Positions 21,563-30,371 of a DNA stretch of 64,000 nt are shown piece after piece. The DNA lies in NCBI GenBank assembly GCA_016490735.1, contig JAEMWC010000347.1, positions 456,001 through 520,000 of the forward strand, in the 5' to 3' direction. The notes below the pieces were generated by a model, which searched no databases, was not told the DNA's origin, and worked only from the letters and a program-made list of their open reading frames with translations. Position 1 is the first letter of the stretch, and the number at the start of each line of letters is the position of its first letter. The DNA comes from Pachyseris speciosa (lineage: Eukaryota; Cnidaria; Anthozoa; Scleractinia; Pachyseridae). A program made the translations under genes and the position numbers.

Positions 21563-21737
21563 TGGCGACATGGAAGCGTTTAACGAGCCACGAAGCCCAG
21601 GAGAAGGAAGCGACATGAAAAAAGACGGCAGCCTCGCAACGTCAGGCTGTCTTGATCTACATGACCACGTCATTTGTAATGTAGGCTACCCGAAAAACAC
21701 CGTCGTGGAAAACAAAAATTTCGATGAAATAAAATAA
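21549..21737 (+). pseudogene. Fibre-repeat fragment
   Basis: The frame overlaps the ATPase end and reads MRIYSGDMEAF..., then DMKKDGSLATSGCLDLHDHV. The latter is one copy of the fibre repeat KKDGS...G.ldl..h.I.N seen many times in the A and B fibres. It is probably a shortened fibre gene. It ends exactly where the next short fibre begins (the TAATGG junction). Confidence 0.45.
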
Positions 21738-22153
21738 TGGAGTGGTTTGCAAAAAAGCCTGGAGCAACGAGACACCCTGTGACCCGCTGGGATGCGAAAA
21801 CATCAACCACCCCAACATTTTTTCATCTGATGGGCTCGGTTGTTTTTCCACAAAACACAACGAGAGCGAGCGGCACCTTTATCAGTGGATCACCCAGGGC
21901 GCTGATTCCTGGCCAGGCGAAACCAACCGTGTGGTACGAAATAACGCCCATCCTTCCAGCAAGAACACAACTCATGCTTTTGATGGAAAATCTCACGACA
22001 AGGTTGACTGGCGCGAAAGGAAAGGTGGATTCCCCCCTCCCCCGAACCGTCGGCGCCGATGAAACTTTTACTGTCAGTGCTGTTTACGTTTCGCCTTCGT
22101 CTTCCAGCAGCCAACCGAAACGTTTTTTGTCTCTCATTTACGGTTTCGAGTAG
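21737..22153 (+). CDS. Short fibre / head-domain protein (element A)
   Basis: Intact 138-aa protein. It begins MEWFAKKPGATRHP, closely matching GWFAKRPGMDRH at the start of the long fibre that follows. The remainder is beta-rich (VWYEITPILPARTQLMLLMENL, FTVSAVYVSPSSSSS) and looks like a compact receptor-binding head without a shaft. In adenovirus, fibre N-termini dock on the penton. The shared N-terminus suggests both A fibres dock on the same partner. The role is inferred. Confidence 0.5.
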   Translation: MEWFAKKPGATRHPVTRWDAKTSTTPTFFHLMGSVVFPQNTTRASGTFISGSPRALIPGQAKPTVWYEITPILPARTQLMLLMENLTTRLTGAKGKVDSPLPRTVGADETFTVSAVYVSPSSSSSQPKRFLSLIYGFE

Positions 22154-22180
22154 CCAGGGTCAAAAATTCTTGATTTCAAA

Positions 22181-24212
22181 ATGTATATGGGGTGGTTTGC
22201 AAAAAGGCCTGGGATGGACAGACACTCCCGAACAACAGCGGCGACGGGGACCTTTCTGCCTCTCGATGGAAGCGCCCCATTGACCGGCCCTCTTGATACG
22301 GGTGGACACCCAATTGAGAATCTGGGTCCGCCGGCTGGTCCGCTTGACGCGGTCAGTGAAAGCTATGCCACATCCACTCTTGCCAAACTCGACGGAAGCA
22401 CTCCGTTGACGGGGAACATTGACATAGGGCGAAACCTTGTCACCAACATGATTTACGCTGTGAACGACCTCGATGCCACGAACAAAAGCTATGTTGACTC
22501 TGAAATCGCACTTTGTTTGAAACGGAACGGAAGCGACCCGGCGCTGGGTGATTTGAATATGAATGGGTATGATATCGAAGGTTTGAAACACGTCGATTCC
22601 AACACCACCGCTGAAAACGCCTCAACAAAAAAATATGTGGACCAGGGGGTTGCGAACCAAATTCCACGAGATCGCGCAAAAAGACTTGAACATGAACGAC
22701 AACACAATCGAGAATCTTGCGCCCCCCTTCAACCTCAAGGACGCGGTGAACAAAAATTATGTGGATGAGTATTTTGTGAAAAGAGATGGCTCGAGTTCGA
22801 TGTATGGGGCTTGAAGATGGGGCACCAAAAAATAACTGATCTCAAACCCCCAACTGCGAACAGCGACGCGGTGACGAAAAAATATGTGGATGATTTGGGA
22901 GGAAACTTTTTGAAAGTGGACGGCAGCCAATCAATGGATGGTGATCTCAACATGGGGGATCACAAAATCACCGCTCTAAAAAAGCCGGTCGGCGAAACGG
23001 ACGCGGCGACGAAGGATTATGTGGATCACTCGCACCTTTCCCTGTCGGGTAGGCAAAAAAACCCGTTTGCCTACCTCATGGAAGACGCCGACGATTCCTC
23101 ATCCGAAAACAACATTAATGTCCATGGGATCGTCAACTTCGCCGCCTCCCCGCATGGGGTCAACAAAAACGCCGATCAGTTTACACTTGTCAAAGACACA
23201 GGCAGCAATGATTATCGCTCGCGAATCGGTTTCAATCTCTTTCCACTGCCGAAAGGATATGACACGTTCGTGGCTGAGTACTTTCCACCAGAAATGACAA
23301 ATGTGTCCGTCGGGGCAAGTGCCACCGTCATTTCCATCACGAGCCAAACCACGCGAACTTTCAACCGCGCCGGCGCACCCTAAACAAAAACCCTCGTTCA
23401 GTTCCACCGGTGGAGCGACAACACCCCTACATTTATTTGGATCTGCATGGGAGGACTTCTGGTTCAACCACAGGCCACCTCGTTGTTTATGGGGTTTCGG
23501 GCTACATTTCCAGTGTGGACTCGGGTGTCTTCGACAAAGTTTGGACTGTGGACAGTTGGACCATGACGATGCAAGCTCCTTTGGACATGAACGGAAAGCT
23601 TCTCTTGCGAGCAAAACTGGGGACCGACTTGGATTTGAATTCTAAAAAAATAAAAAGCGGCCCATCCAAAATGTTTAGGGTGGACCCTTTCGGTATGACA
23701 ATGGAGACAGATCTGGTCCTTGGTGGGCATGCTCTTTATCAACCGAAACTGGGTGGTGATTTGAATTTGAATGGAAAAGTCGTCATCGATGAAAATGCGG
23801 CATTGTTTGGTGGAACAGACGTGCAGATGACAATGATGAATGACTTGAACATGAATAGTTATTTGATTCTTGAACCTAAATTGGGTGGAAATTTGAATTT
23901 AAACGACCACTGGATTTACAACAATGACCGCCCGTTGTTCAGCTCGAGCGTCCACGGCCTGACAATGCAAAATGCGTTGAATATAATGGGCGTGTGATTA
24001 ATCAACCGAAGTTGGGTGGTGATTTGGTTTTGAATGGCTTCAAAATTGTTGGCCAACCTTTTTTCATACAGACCTTTCATGAAGAAAAAACAAAACATGA
24101 TCGAAGTCTTTTGAAAAGGGTTCAAATGAATGGCCAAGACACAATTGTTGTTTTGGATGATTTTTATTTCAAAGCCATTTATATTTTATTCGGAGACCTT
24201 CTGGTATTTTAA
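22181..24212 (+). pseudogene. Long trimeric-fibre protein (element A), broken
   Basis: After GWFAKRPGMDRH come several copies of a repeat of about 50 residues, GDLNMNGYDIEGLKH...ASTKKYVD, as in phage tail fibres and the B fibres. A beta-domain containing KNPFAYLMEDADDSSSENNI follows, then a second repeat type, LGGDLNLNGK...TMMNDLNMNSY. At least three shifts interrupt it, near 22.68, 22.81 and 23.40 kb, and another break lies near 23.99 kb. The C-terminal 80 residues present in B after the KKMYI strand are missing. Likely a host-recognition fibre. Confidence 0.65.
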
Positions 24213-24662
24213 TTTTCGTTAATAGACAGGCCCCGACTGGGGTAACAAGCTTGTACCACAGACAATCAATATCTGCCAGTAGCAGCCCTGTAACCTCAAT
24301 AAATGTCAAAAAAGCATTTACTAAACACTCAAATGTCAACCCTTTCAAAATATATCTCATGCTTGAATTCACAATTGCCTGATCACAAAAATTCGACCGT
24401 GAATATATAATGAACGGCGCCGAACTCAAGCTCCGTGTGTTCGACTTCAACCACATCGAAAGTTTTCTTTGCACATACACCTGGTGCGACTGGTGTGACA
24501 AGTGTCGCCTGGTCTGCCCCTGCAAAAATCCCAAACCCAAATGGCACGAGCGGGAAAAACTTCGCGCAGTCATGCTCGCTGCACAACCAATTTCCCACCT
24601 TGGGGCGGGAGAGGGCTCATCTTACGACACTGTCTTCTGAAATATTTTTCCCAAAATATACA
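24213..24662 (+). pseudogene. Unresolved remnant between fibre and membrane protein
   Basis: A frame beginning MNGAELKLRVFDFNHIES shares FDFNHI with the start of the next gene (NIFDFNHIDP), then turns cysteine-rich (CTYTWCDWCDKCRLVCPC). A neighbouring frame is richer in hydrophobic residues. It may be a truncated duplicate of the membrane protein gene. The first 200 bases hold no gene. Confidence 0.3.
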
Positions 24663-25179
24663 ATGCGGTTGCCAAACAGAAAACCTCGGTCGCCCCCCGT
24701 CAACATTTTTGATTTCAATCACATCGATCCGGCTCTTTTGAATGACACCTTTGAGATGTTGAAACACCTTTATGCTTTTTACCACAGGAAGCATTGGGGC
24801 TACGACAATCTTTTCCGAATGTACCAGCGCAAAAAACTGCTTTGCAATGAGGCTGTTGGAAAAGCTGTTGTGACTGGAGCTGTCGCGGGAGGGATTATTC
24901 TCCAACCTGCTGTCATTGCCGGTCTGCTGCGTTTGTGCTGTCGTAAAAATTGTCGCGACCGCGAAGAAATACGACAGAAAGGCTGAAAAGGTGAGCTTCG
25001 CTCGAGTGAAATACAAAAACATACTGGATGCCATCCGGTTCCATCTCAGGGGGGAATCTTTCGATGCAAAGGAGTTTCTCGACAAGCTGAAAATGATCGA
25101 CGACTTCGTTTCTAACCACTGCATGGAAATCCCCGAGAAGCTCTAGGCGAAGTACGCCAAACATTTCACCGCGAACTAG
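24663..25179 (+). pseudogene. Two-helix membrane protein (element A), frameshifted
   Basis: Starts MRLPNRKPRSPPVNIFDFNH. It has a helix with LKHLYAFYHRKHWGYDNLF, then a hydrophobic hairpin (VVTGAVAGGIILQPAVIAGLL). After a shift near 24.93 kb comes a charged helix (KAEKVSFARVKYKNILDAI). It ends with FDAKEFLDKLKMIDDFVSN, then a stop followed in frame by AKYAKHFTAN. B has the same layout: YRTYHRKCWAHKQAV, hairpin, SGDFDASSIQISMKNIDDYV, YDEKFTA. The gene converges on the VLTF3-like gene in both elements. Function unknown. Confidence 0.55.
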
Positions 25180-25189
25180 CAACTTTTTT

Positions 25190-25690
25190 GTAATTTTGTG
25201 GTCTGTAAATTATTCGCAAACCGCCGCCACCTGTCGAACCCTTCTTTCGCTTTTCGTTGTGTGTTGGTTTTATTTCCACAAAAAACTCCACAACCTTCCA
25301 AATAATTTCCCATTCTTTCGGCCAATCTTTTGACGAAATATTCCAGAAAAAATTGAATAGGAAACAAACGTAATTCACCGACTGCTTGTTTGGTTTTTGA
25401 GGGTTTCCCCTAATGGGGAAATTCGCGAAATCGTGGATGACATTTCCCAAAAACTCCCACCGCGCCGCGGGGTTGTTAACTGCACTGAAAATATTACATT
25501 TTCCAGAGTTTTGCGGAGGTGGTTCCGGGGAATCACAACTGGCCGCCTGCCCCTCTTTTCTCTTCGGAGGTGAAGCATTGTGTCGAGCTTCTGCACCAGC
25601 CCGCATTTTCGGCAAACAAGTTCGAAATCTTCCTGTCTTTCCTTCATTTTCTCTTCGCAATGCAATTCGCTTTTTTATTCGCGCGCAGGT
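25190..25690 (-). pseudogene. VLTF3-like late transcription factor remnant (element A)
   Basis: From MHCEEKMKERQEDF the frame reads LVCRKCGLVQKLDTMLHL, half of a zinc ribbon, then IPRNHLRKTLENVIF, which parallels the YHRKYHIENVV segment in B. After shifts a downstream frame gives FPIQFFLEYFVKRLAERMGN and GFDRWRRFANNL. That fits the F-x-P-x(3)-L...W C-terminal pattern of VLTF3-like proteins. It is recognised mainly by position, opposite the two-helix membrane gene, and by motif order. Similarity is weak. Confidence 0.4.
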
Positions 25691-25813
25691 GGGTTGGGGG
25701 TGGAGAACGCCTGCCAAGCTTTTTGTTTCTCTTCTTCTCCAATCTCTATTCCGAACACAGTTGACTTTTTCTTTCGAATATATTTTTTCTTTCAGAAATA
25801 CATGTTTAAATGA

Positions 25814-26840
25814 ATGACAAACGTTCCTTTGAAAAGGGAAGAGCGGCGGCTTTCGCGAATTTATTACAGTCCAGAAGGATATTGGAAGGGGTGGGATGCG
25901 GCACAAAAAGCCAGAATCCCGGAAGCTGTTGCTAAGAGATGGTTGCACAAACAGGCTGTTTGGCAAATCTTTCTGCCCCCCGCCTTCAAAATTTCCTCGC
26001 CCGAAGTTCGACGTGCCCATTCCCAACGCGGTACACCAGGCTTTTTATGCAGCACGACAGGGTTGGGGGCAAACTTTGGAAATACGCGCTGACTGTTGTG
26101 GATGTGGCGAGCAGATACAAAGAGGCCGAGCCTCTCTCCACAAAGAGCGCGGTGGAGGTTGCTGCGGCTTTCGAGAAAATTTACAAACGCGATCCGTTGC
26201 AATGGCCGAAGATGCTGCAAGTCGACCCTGAGCGAGAATTCATGGGTGCTGTCTCGCAAACGATGGCAAAACATGGCACAGCCATCCGACGTGGGCATCC
26301 CGAAGTGCACCGCGACCAAGCGATTGTGGAGCGGTGGAACCGAACGTTGGCAGAGGGGTTGTTTCGTCACCAATACGCTGTGTAAATGCGACTGCCCGAG
26401 GGAGAGCGGTCTGTGGCGTGGGTAAAGCGGCTTCCGCGAGTTGTTGCTGCTGCGAACAACCGAGTCACGCGGTTGATAGATACCAAAGCTGCCGATGCGA
26501 TAAAACGACGAAGGGTGGTGGCAGAACCCGCCACAGCTCCTTTCGGAAGACCTGTCGGGGCAGCAGAAAGAAGACTTCCAACTAGTGTCGAAGTGCGTTA
26601 TCTATTTGCGCCAGGGGAATTGGAAGGGGGTGTGCGAAGAGCCACCGATCCTGTTTGGTCTCTGAAAACTTTCACCGTTGAACGGGTTATGATAAAACCG
26701 GAAAACCTGTTTTGTATTGGATTTCCCGCCCTGAGGCGGGAGGGCGCGACGGACCAAAGCGCAGCTTCGTGCGAGAAGAATTAATGGTTGTTCCACCAGA
26801 CACAGAGTTACCTCCAACCGACTACACTCGAGACTTTTGA
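25814..26840 (+). pseudogene. Retrovirus-type integrase (element A), broken
   Basis: The N-terminal part, RRLSRIYYSPEGYWKGWDAA and RWLHKQAVWQI, is the usual Maverick integrase leader. The catalytic core has aspartates in LTVVDVASRYKEA and LQVDPEREFMG, and the glutamate in AIVERWNRTLAEG about 35 residues after the second. An early shift lies near 26.0 kb. A TAA at 26,383-26,385 splits the frame exactly at an ATG. A further shift near 26.70 kb moves the C-terminus to a frame ending at a TGA. The enzyme inserts the element. Its place next to the VLTF3-like gene differs from B. Confidence 0.75.
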
Positions 26841-27060
26841 GATTTTTCACCCATTTCTTTCTTTCATAATAACTCGTGGGGGCTATTTTGTGGTACATAT
26901 CACAATAATTTTTCCAAGGTAAATAAAATTTGTGAATTTCTCTTTCTCGCAAACAAAACAAACAGGCCTCATGAACTTCGCACATGCATTTTGTGCAAAC
27001 GACGATTTTCGTCTTTCCCCGTCTCTGCATGCAAACAGGAATTCTGCAATTCTTCTCCAT
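26602..27060 (-). CDS. Cys-rich zinc-binding small protein (element A right end)
   Basis: Begins MEKNCRIPVCMQRRGKTKIV and continues CTKCMCEVHEACLFCLRERE, a zinc-binding cluster followed by histidine and aromatic residues (HKFYLPWKNYC). The pattern CxxC...CxxCLR....H is shared with the F-box-like protein at the left end of A. The real protein probably ends soon after WVKNLKSLECSR, because the rest overlaps the integrase 3' end on the other strand. It follows the PolB fragment in the same direction. Function unknown. Confidence 0.45.
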   Translation of the reverse strand: MEKNCRIPVCMQRRGKTKIVVCTKCMCEVHEACLFCLREREIHKFYLPWKNYCDMYHKIAPTSYYERKKWVKNLKSLECSRLEVTLCLVEQPLILLARSCALVRRALPPQGGKSNTKQVFRFYHNPFNGESFQRPNRIGGSSHTPFQFPWRK

Positions 27061-27073
27061 ATTCCGTCGGAAT

Positions 27074-28120
27074 CTATTCGTTCAAAAGGTGGTACTCGAT
27101 CGGTTCCGTGTGAATCCCATCTTCAAGCACATATCTTTTGTTGTAAAAGGCGGAAAGCCCCAGGTTTCTTTGTTCGTAAGTCCGCATGCTTCCTTCTCGC
27201 ATTCGAAACCATGTGTTGGTGGCGGAATCTTTCCCTCCAAGAAGTGCTGCTTTGTAGCGATCCCAAGACAGTCTGTTTTGCTTCTTCGAAATACCATTTG
27301 AGCTGAGCTTGCTTTTTCCGTGTTGCTCTTCTTCAGCGAAACGACATTTGGAACAAAGGGCAATCATTCTTTCACCAACACATTCCAACTTGAAAAGCCC
27401 GGGTTCTCGGTTGCTCCACTTGTCCCAAGCAAGCCATTGCTTTTTTCCGCCTCAAATTCTGCGCGCCTTTCAGGTTTGATTTTGTCTTCCAACTTACCAT
27501 TACTGATGGCGATATAGTTGCTGTCTGTATCCATTTGAATCAATTCAAAGAATTGATCGAGAAAGTCGCAGTTAAATTCAAGCATCCGAAGCTTCGCTAA
27601 TTGATAAACAACAATGCCAACTTGGAATGGTCTTCTTATCGTGATTCGTGCTTTTGTCGTGGTCTTTTGTCCAAATGTCGTGCTACGACATTTGGAACAA
27701 AGCGCAATCATTCTTTCACCAACACGTTCCAACTTGAAAAGCCCGGGTTCTCGGTTGCTCCACTTGTCCCAAGCAAGCCATTGCTTTTTTTCCACCTCAA
27801 ATTCTGCGCGCCTTTCAGGTTTGATTTTGTCTTCCAACTTATCATTACTGATGGCGATATAGTTGCTGTCTGTATCCATTTGAATCAATTCAAAGAATTG
27901 TCGATAAAGTCGTAGTTAAATTCAAGCATCCGAAGCTTCGCTAATTGATAAACAACAATGCCAACTTGGAATGGTCTTCTTATCGTGATTCGTGCTTTTG
28001 TCGTGGTCTTTTGTCCAAATGTCGTGCTACGACATTTGGAACAAAGCGCAATCATTCTTTCACCAACACATTCCAACTTGAAAAGCCCGGGTTCTCGGTT
28101 GCTCCACTTGTCCCAAGCAA
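27074..28120 (-). pseudogene. PolB C-terminal fragment, tandemly multiplied
   Basis: The minus strand carries polymerase motif C, ELIQMDTDSNYIAIS, then the C-terminal region. That region includes KLEDKIKPERRAEFE, WDKWSNREPGLFKLE, RMIALCSKCR, and further on KKQNRLSWDRYKAAL, YEQRNLGLSAFYNKR and GIHTEPIEYHL. This matches the end of the type B polymerase of Polintons. Upstream VVYQLAKLRMLEF is present, but exonuclease, palm motif A and motif B are absent. The motif C block occurs twice and the WDKWS block three times because of a 344-bp tandem repeat. Most of the polymerase is gone, so A cannot replicate itself. Confidence 0.7.
27341..28120. repeat. 344-bp tandem repeat in PolB remnant
   Basis: The word ACGACATTTGGAACAAAG recurs at exact 344-bp steps, giving a little over two units with few differences. 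At the two downstream unit borders the sequence folds into a hairpin with arms CCAAATGTCGT and ACGACATTTGG around GCT. The first border instead continues into normal PolB. 344 is not a multiple of three, so the repeat destroys the frame. Confidence 0.85.
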
Positions 28121-28179
28121 TAATTAACAATAGCGGAGCTCCGACGGCCCGAAGGGCCGCCAAGCGGAGCACCATACCT

Positions 28180-28211
<32 letters not shown>

Positions 28212-28367
28212 AAAATGGCTAGTGGTATTGCTCGTGGGCGCATACGCACGACGGCGACGACGGAGTTGCCCAATAATTAATAATATCCTAATAATTATCA
28301 TAATATATATATTTAGCCAAGCCTAAAAGCGGAGCTCCAAAAGCATTCTTTTTCTACTGGCATTTAC
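28121..28367. repeat. Host dispersed repeat between elements A and B
   Basis: From AGCGGAGCTCC with the CGGCCCGAAGGGCCG hairpin through GCTTTTCTCATGG and TAATATCC this is the short module that recurs many times after 49.8 kb. It is followed by AGCCAAGCCTAAAAGC, the edge of the second module. That module is split here by the hAT-like MITE and continues at 48,540. Confidence 0.8.
28360..28367. repeat. 8-bp target duplication, left copy
   Basis: GCATTTAC, repeated at 48,540-48,547. Uninterrupted copies of the same repeat read GGCATTTACATATAG, confirming the target. Confidence 0.85.
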
Positions 28368-28622
28368 AGGGTTCGTACTCTTTTTTTGGACTAAAAATTC
28401 AAGGACTTTTCAAGGACATTCCAGGGAACAATTCCAATTTTTCAAGCACTCCATCCAGCAAAAAATGCCATGAAAATGTGATACTAGATGATCGGGTTTA
28501 AGGGATAACTGCGAGATTTGTTCAAGTCTAAGTCTTTTCTAGTTCTTCCACTAAGTGGAAACAGTCAAACAGCAAATTTCAAGGTTTTTCAAGGACCCAA
28601 TGTACTTTTCACGGACTTTCAA
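28368..28622. mobile_element. hAT-like MITE, left part
   Basis: Starts AGGGTTCGTAC and carries several (T)TCAAGGACTTT words. It is split by the Polinton at TTTCAA and resumes at 48,476. The whole MITE would be about 319 bp. The 8-bp duplication and AGGG start fit the hAT superfamily; if the preceding C is counted, the duplication is 6 bp. Confidence 0.75.
28617..28622. repeat. Polinton 6-bp target duplication, left copy
   Basis: TTTCAA, repeated at the right end. Six bases is the Polinton hallmark. Removing the element and one copy restores a continuous TTTCAAGG word of the MITE. Confidence 0.85.
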
Positions 28623-28796
28623 AGTAGTATAGTGTTTGGGGGTACCAGATCAAAAATTAATCAAATGGAATCACATACTGATTTAGGGGGGTGTTTTAGC
28701 AAAATGATCTCGTATTATGGTAATCTATAGTTTATTAAAAATGCGTGACTTTCTCGGAAAAATCACCAAGCGTGACATTCTCGGAAAAACAGGAAA
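28623..28796 (+). repeat. Left terminal inverted repeat of element B
   Basis: Begins AGTAGTATAGTGTTTGGGGG and ends GGAAAAACAGGAAA. It contains two copies of GCGTGAC(T/A)TTCTCGGAAAAA near its inner edge. The only difference from the right copy is six versus five G in one run. Confidence 0.92.
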
Positions 28797-28921
28797 TGAG
28801 TCATCACCTATAGCTATTATTCTAAGTCACGAGACGTCATGTGTTAGTGACATAAAAAATAATATCTCATATAATAGTATAGATCAGTTGTAATTCAGTA
28901 ATTCACAATGAATTAATAAAT
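28797..28921 (+). promoter_or_regulatory. Left subterminal region, promoter of VLTF3-like gene
   Basis: AT-rich stretch between the TIR and the first gene, ending ATTAATAAATATG at the start codon. No TCTAA word as found before the presumed late genes, so the gene may be expressed from a different class of promoter. Confidence 0.35.
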
Positions 28922-29446
28922 ATGGAAGAGTATACTTGTCCTTTTTGTGATAAGCAATTGGTAGAAGTTGTTAGTAGTGTGGCAGTACCATGCTGTAGTA
29001 AACAGGAATTGTTTAATGATGATGGTGAAAATGTTTGTCTAGATTGTGGTTCCGTCCACGGCTATGACTATTGTAAGGAGTACGTTGACTTTCATGATAA
29101 TATGTATAAAATACGGCGAAAATCTGTATATCATCGGAAGTACCATATTGAAAATGTGGTAAATGGTATATGTCGTAAGAATGGATTTCAAATTTCTGTA
29201 AAAGATAAGGGTAAAATATTTAAAATATTCGAAGAGATAGACAAAGTGCTTCCCTTGGTGAACAATAAACGTAAAAGAATGATTAGCACTAAATTTATGC
29301 TTAAGCAAATATTTTTAATGCTTGATATTCCATTTGATAAAATAATAGTTACTAGATCAAAAAAGACGCTTGGATTTTATGATCGATATTGGGTTGAGAT
29401 TCTAATGTTGAGATTTGATAAGATTATTCGTATTATCAAGCAGTGA
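28922..29446 (+). CDS. VLTF3-like late transcription factor
   Basis: The 174-aa protein begins with two cysteine pairs, CPFC at 6-9 and CLDCG at 39-43, with CC at 24-25: a zinc ribbon. A basic segment YHRKYHIENVV follows at about 72-82. The C-terminal part, STKFMLKQIFLMLDIPF...KKTLGFYDRYWVEIL, has the shape of the C-terminus of poxvirus VLTF3-like factors of large DNA viruses. Such factors start transcription from late promoters. The gene lies alone on the left end and converges on the two-helix membrane gene, overlapping its end by 11 bases. Assignment rests on motif pattern; a TFIIB-like protein is the alternative. Confidence 0.55.
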   Translation: MEEYTCPFCDKQLVEVVSSVAVPCCSKQELFNDDGENVCLDCGSVHGYDYCKEYVDFHDNMYKIRRKSVYHRKYHIENVVNGICRKNGFQISVKDKGKIFKIFEEIDKVLPLVNNKRKRMISTKFMLKQIFLMLDIPFDKIIVTRSKKTLGFYDRYWVEILMLRFDKIIRIIKQ

Positions 29447-29924
29447 ACTTTTCATCATATTTCAGTAGGTACTTATCAATAATTGGACTGTTGTCAGTCA
29501 CATAATCATCGATATTCTTCATTGAGATTTGTATGCTTGAAGCGTCAAAATCACCACTTCTCAACTTGTCTTTTATTGAATTGAGTAGATGTTGATAGCT
29601 TTGATAAGCATATGTGCAATTTTGGATTTTCAAATCTAGGTTTTTATGCTTCATCCACCCTTGTATCAAAAGTGATGCTGTACTGATGGCTACCAAACTA
29701 ACACCACCGGTTGCCACGCTTGCAGCAAGACCACCTGTTGCAAATATAATAGACGCTGAATTACCAGCTAATTTCCATTTTTTGAACCGTTTAACAGCTT
29801 GTTTATGAGCCCAACACTTTCTGTGATATGTTCGGTAATAGGATTTTAATTCATTTACCTGATCTTCTGTTAATTCATCTGAAATATGATTCCAGTTGAA
29901 TATATTCTTACGTTTGACTGACAT
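29436..29924 (-). CDS. Two-helix membrane protein
   Basis: Starting at MSVKRKNIFNW after a TATATATG context, the protein has an N-terminal charged helix (YYRTYHRKCWAHKQAVKRFKK). A hydrophobic hairpin follows at about residues 52-90 (IIFATGGLAASVATGGVSL, VAISTASLLIQGW), then a charged helical tail with SGDFDASSIQIS. An upstream in-frame ATG adds three residues. The two-TM-plus-helix layout recalls SLATT-type proteins, but I cannot show homology. A decayed relative with the same convergent neighbour exists in A, so it belongs to a conserved Polinton cassette. It may act on membranes during exit or entry. Confidence 0.5.
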   Translation of the reverse strand: MSVKRKNIFNWNHISDELTEDQVNELKSYYRTYHRKCWAHKQAVKRFKKWKLAGNSASIIFATGGLAASVATGGVSLVAISTASLLIQGWMKHKNLDLKIQNCTYAYQSYQHLLNSIKDKLRSGDFDASSIQISMKNIDDYVTDNSPIIDKYLLKYDEKFTA

Positions 29925-29933
29925 ATATATCAT

Positions 29934-30351
29934 TTATATAATAATTCTATTAAAAATACAATACAGTATTCCTGACATCTGGCCGCATAATGGAGATCTT
30001 TTTCTTCGCTTTGTTGTGAGGTGCTTAGATATGGCATAACAATATCCCCGATCTAATGAATAACTGTTATAAAATCTTCCATAAGCATCATGAAGTATAC
30101 CATGTGTTTGTAATGTATCAATCCAACCAAGAGTATGTTCCAAGAAATATGCAACCACTACCTGGGCCGATAAGTCCAATATCATTATGCTCATGTAAAA
30201 TGTCACAAATTGTAATTAATTTATTGAAATGCTTGTGATACAAATATTGGTAAACCATAGCTGATTTCAAAATTGAGTCATTAATATATGGATATTGTTT
30301 TTTAGTATTTTTGAATAAATATTTCACGTATTTAATAATGTCTTTCATCAT
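29934..30351 (-). pseudogene. Unknown conserved-looking protein, one frameshift
   Basis: The first frame starts MMKDIIKYVKYLFKNTK and runs into NDIGLIGPGSGCIFLG. A one-base shift near 30.12-30.14 kb moves the reading to a frame with THGILHDAYGRFYNSYS and AISKHLTTKRRKR. GPGSG followed about 20 residues later by HDAYG vaguely recalls the GP...HDxxY layout of PLA2-like domains, but cysteines and calcium loop do not fit well. It lies between the lectin fibre and the two-helix gene. Function not known. Confidence 0.45.
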
Positions 30352-30371
30352 ATAATAATCAATTATATAAT

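Larger units (their letters stand above)
13760..28120. mobile_element. Element A: decayed, right-truncated Polinton/Maverick
   Basis: About 14 kb of GC-richer DNA encodes a Polinton/adintovirus set: PLA2-like protein, adenain-type protease, major and penton-like capsid proteins, core protein, packaging ATPase, fibres, integrase and the end of PolB. Almost every gene has frameshifts or stops. The capsid block runs leftward and ATPase/fibres rightward, the mirror image of element B. The right end breaks off inside PolB at host repeat DNA. The left end is approximate, set just before a cluster of direct repeats. Base composition and protein sequence differ strongly from B, so A is a separate lineage and not a duplicate. 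Confidence 0.85.

Noticed and set aside
25166..26026. 286-codon minus-strand frame
   Set aside because: It crosses the VLTF3-like remnant and the integrase start in the wrong frame; only a short part matches the expected protein.
27650..28060. CRISPR-like reading of the regularly spaced repeats
   Set aside because: The 344-bp units are coding-derived tandem copies, not short repeats with unique spacers, and the DNA is eukaryotic.
28368..28622. Outer AGGGTTCG repeats taken as the Polinton ends
   Set aside because: The 8-bp duplication and unequal lengths (255 versus 64 bp) do not fit; the inner AG-starting TIRs with 6-bp duplication do.
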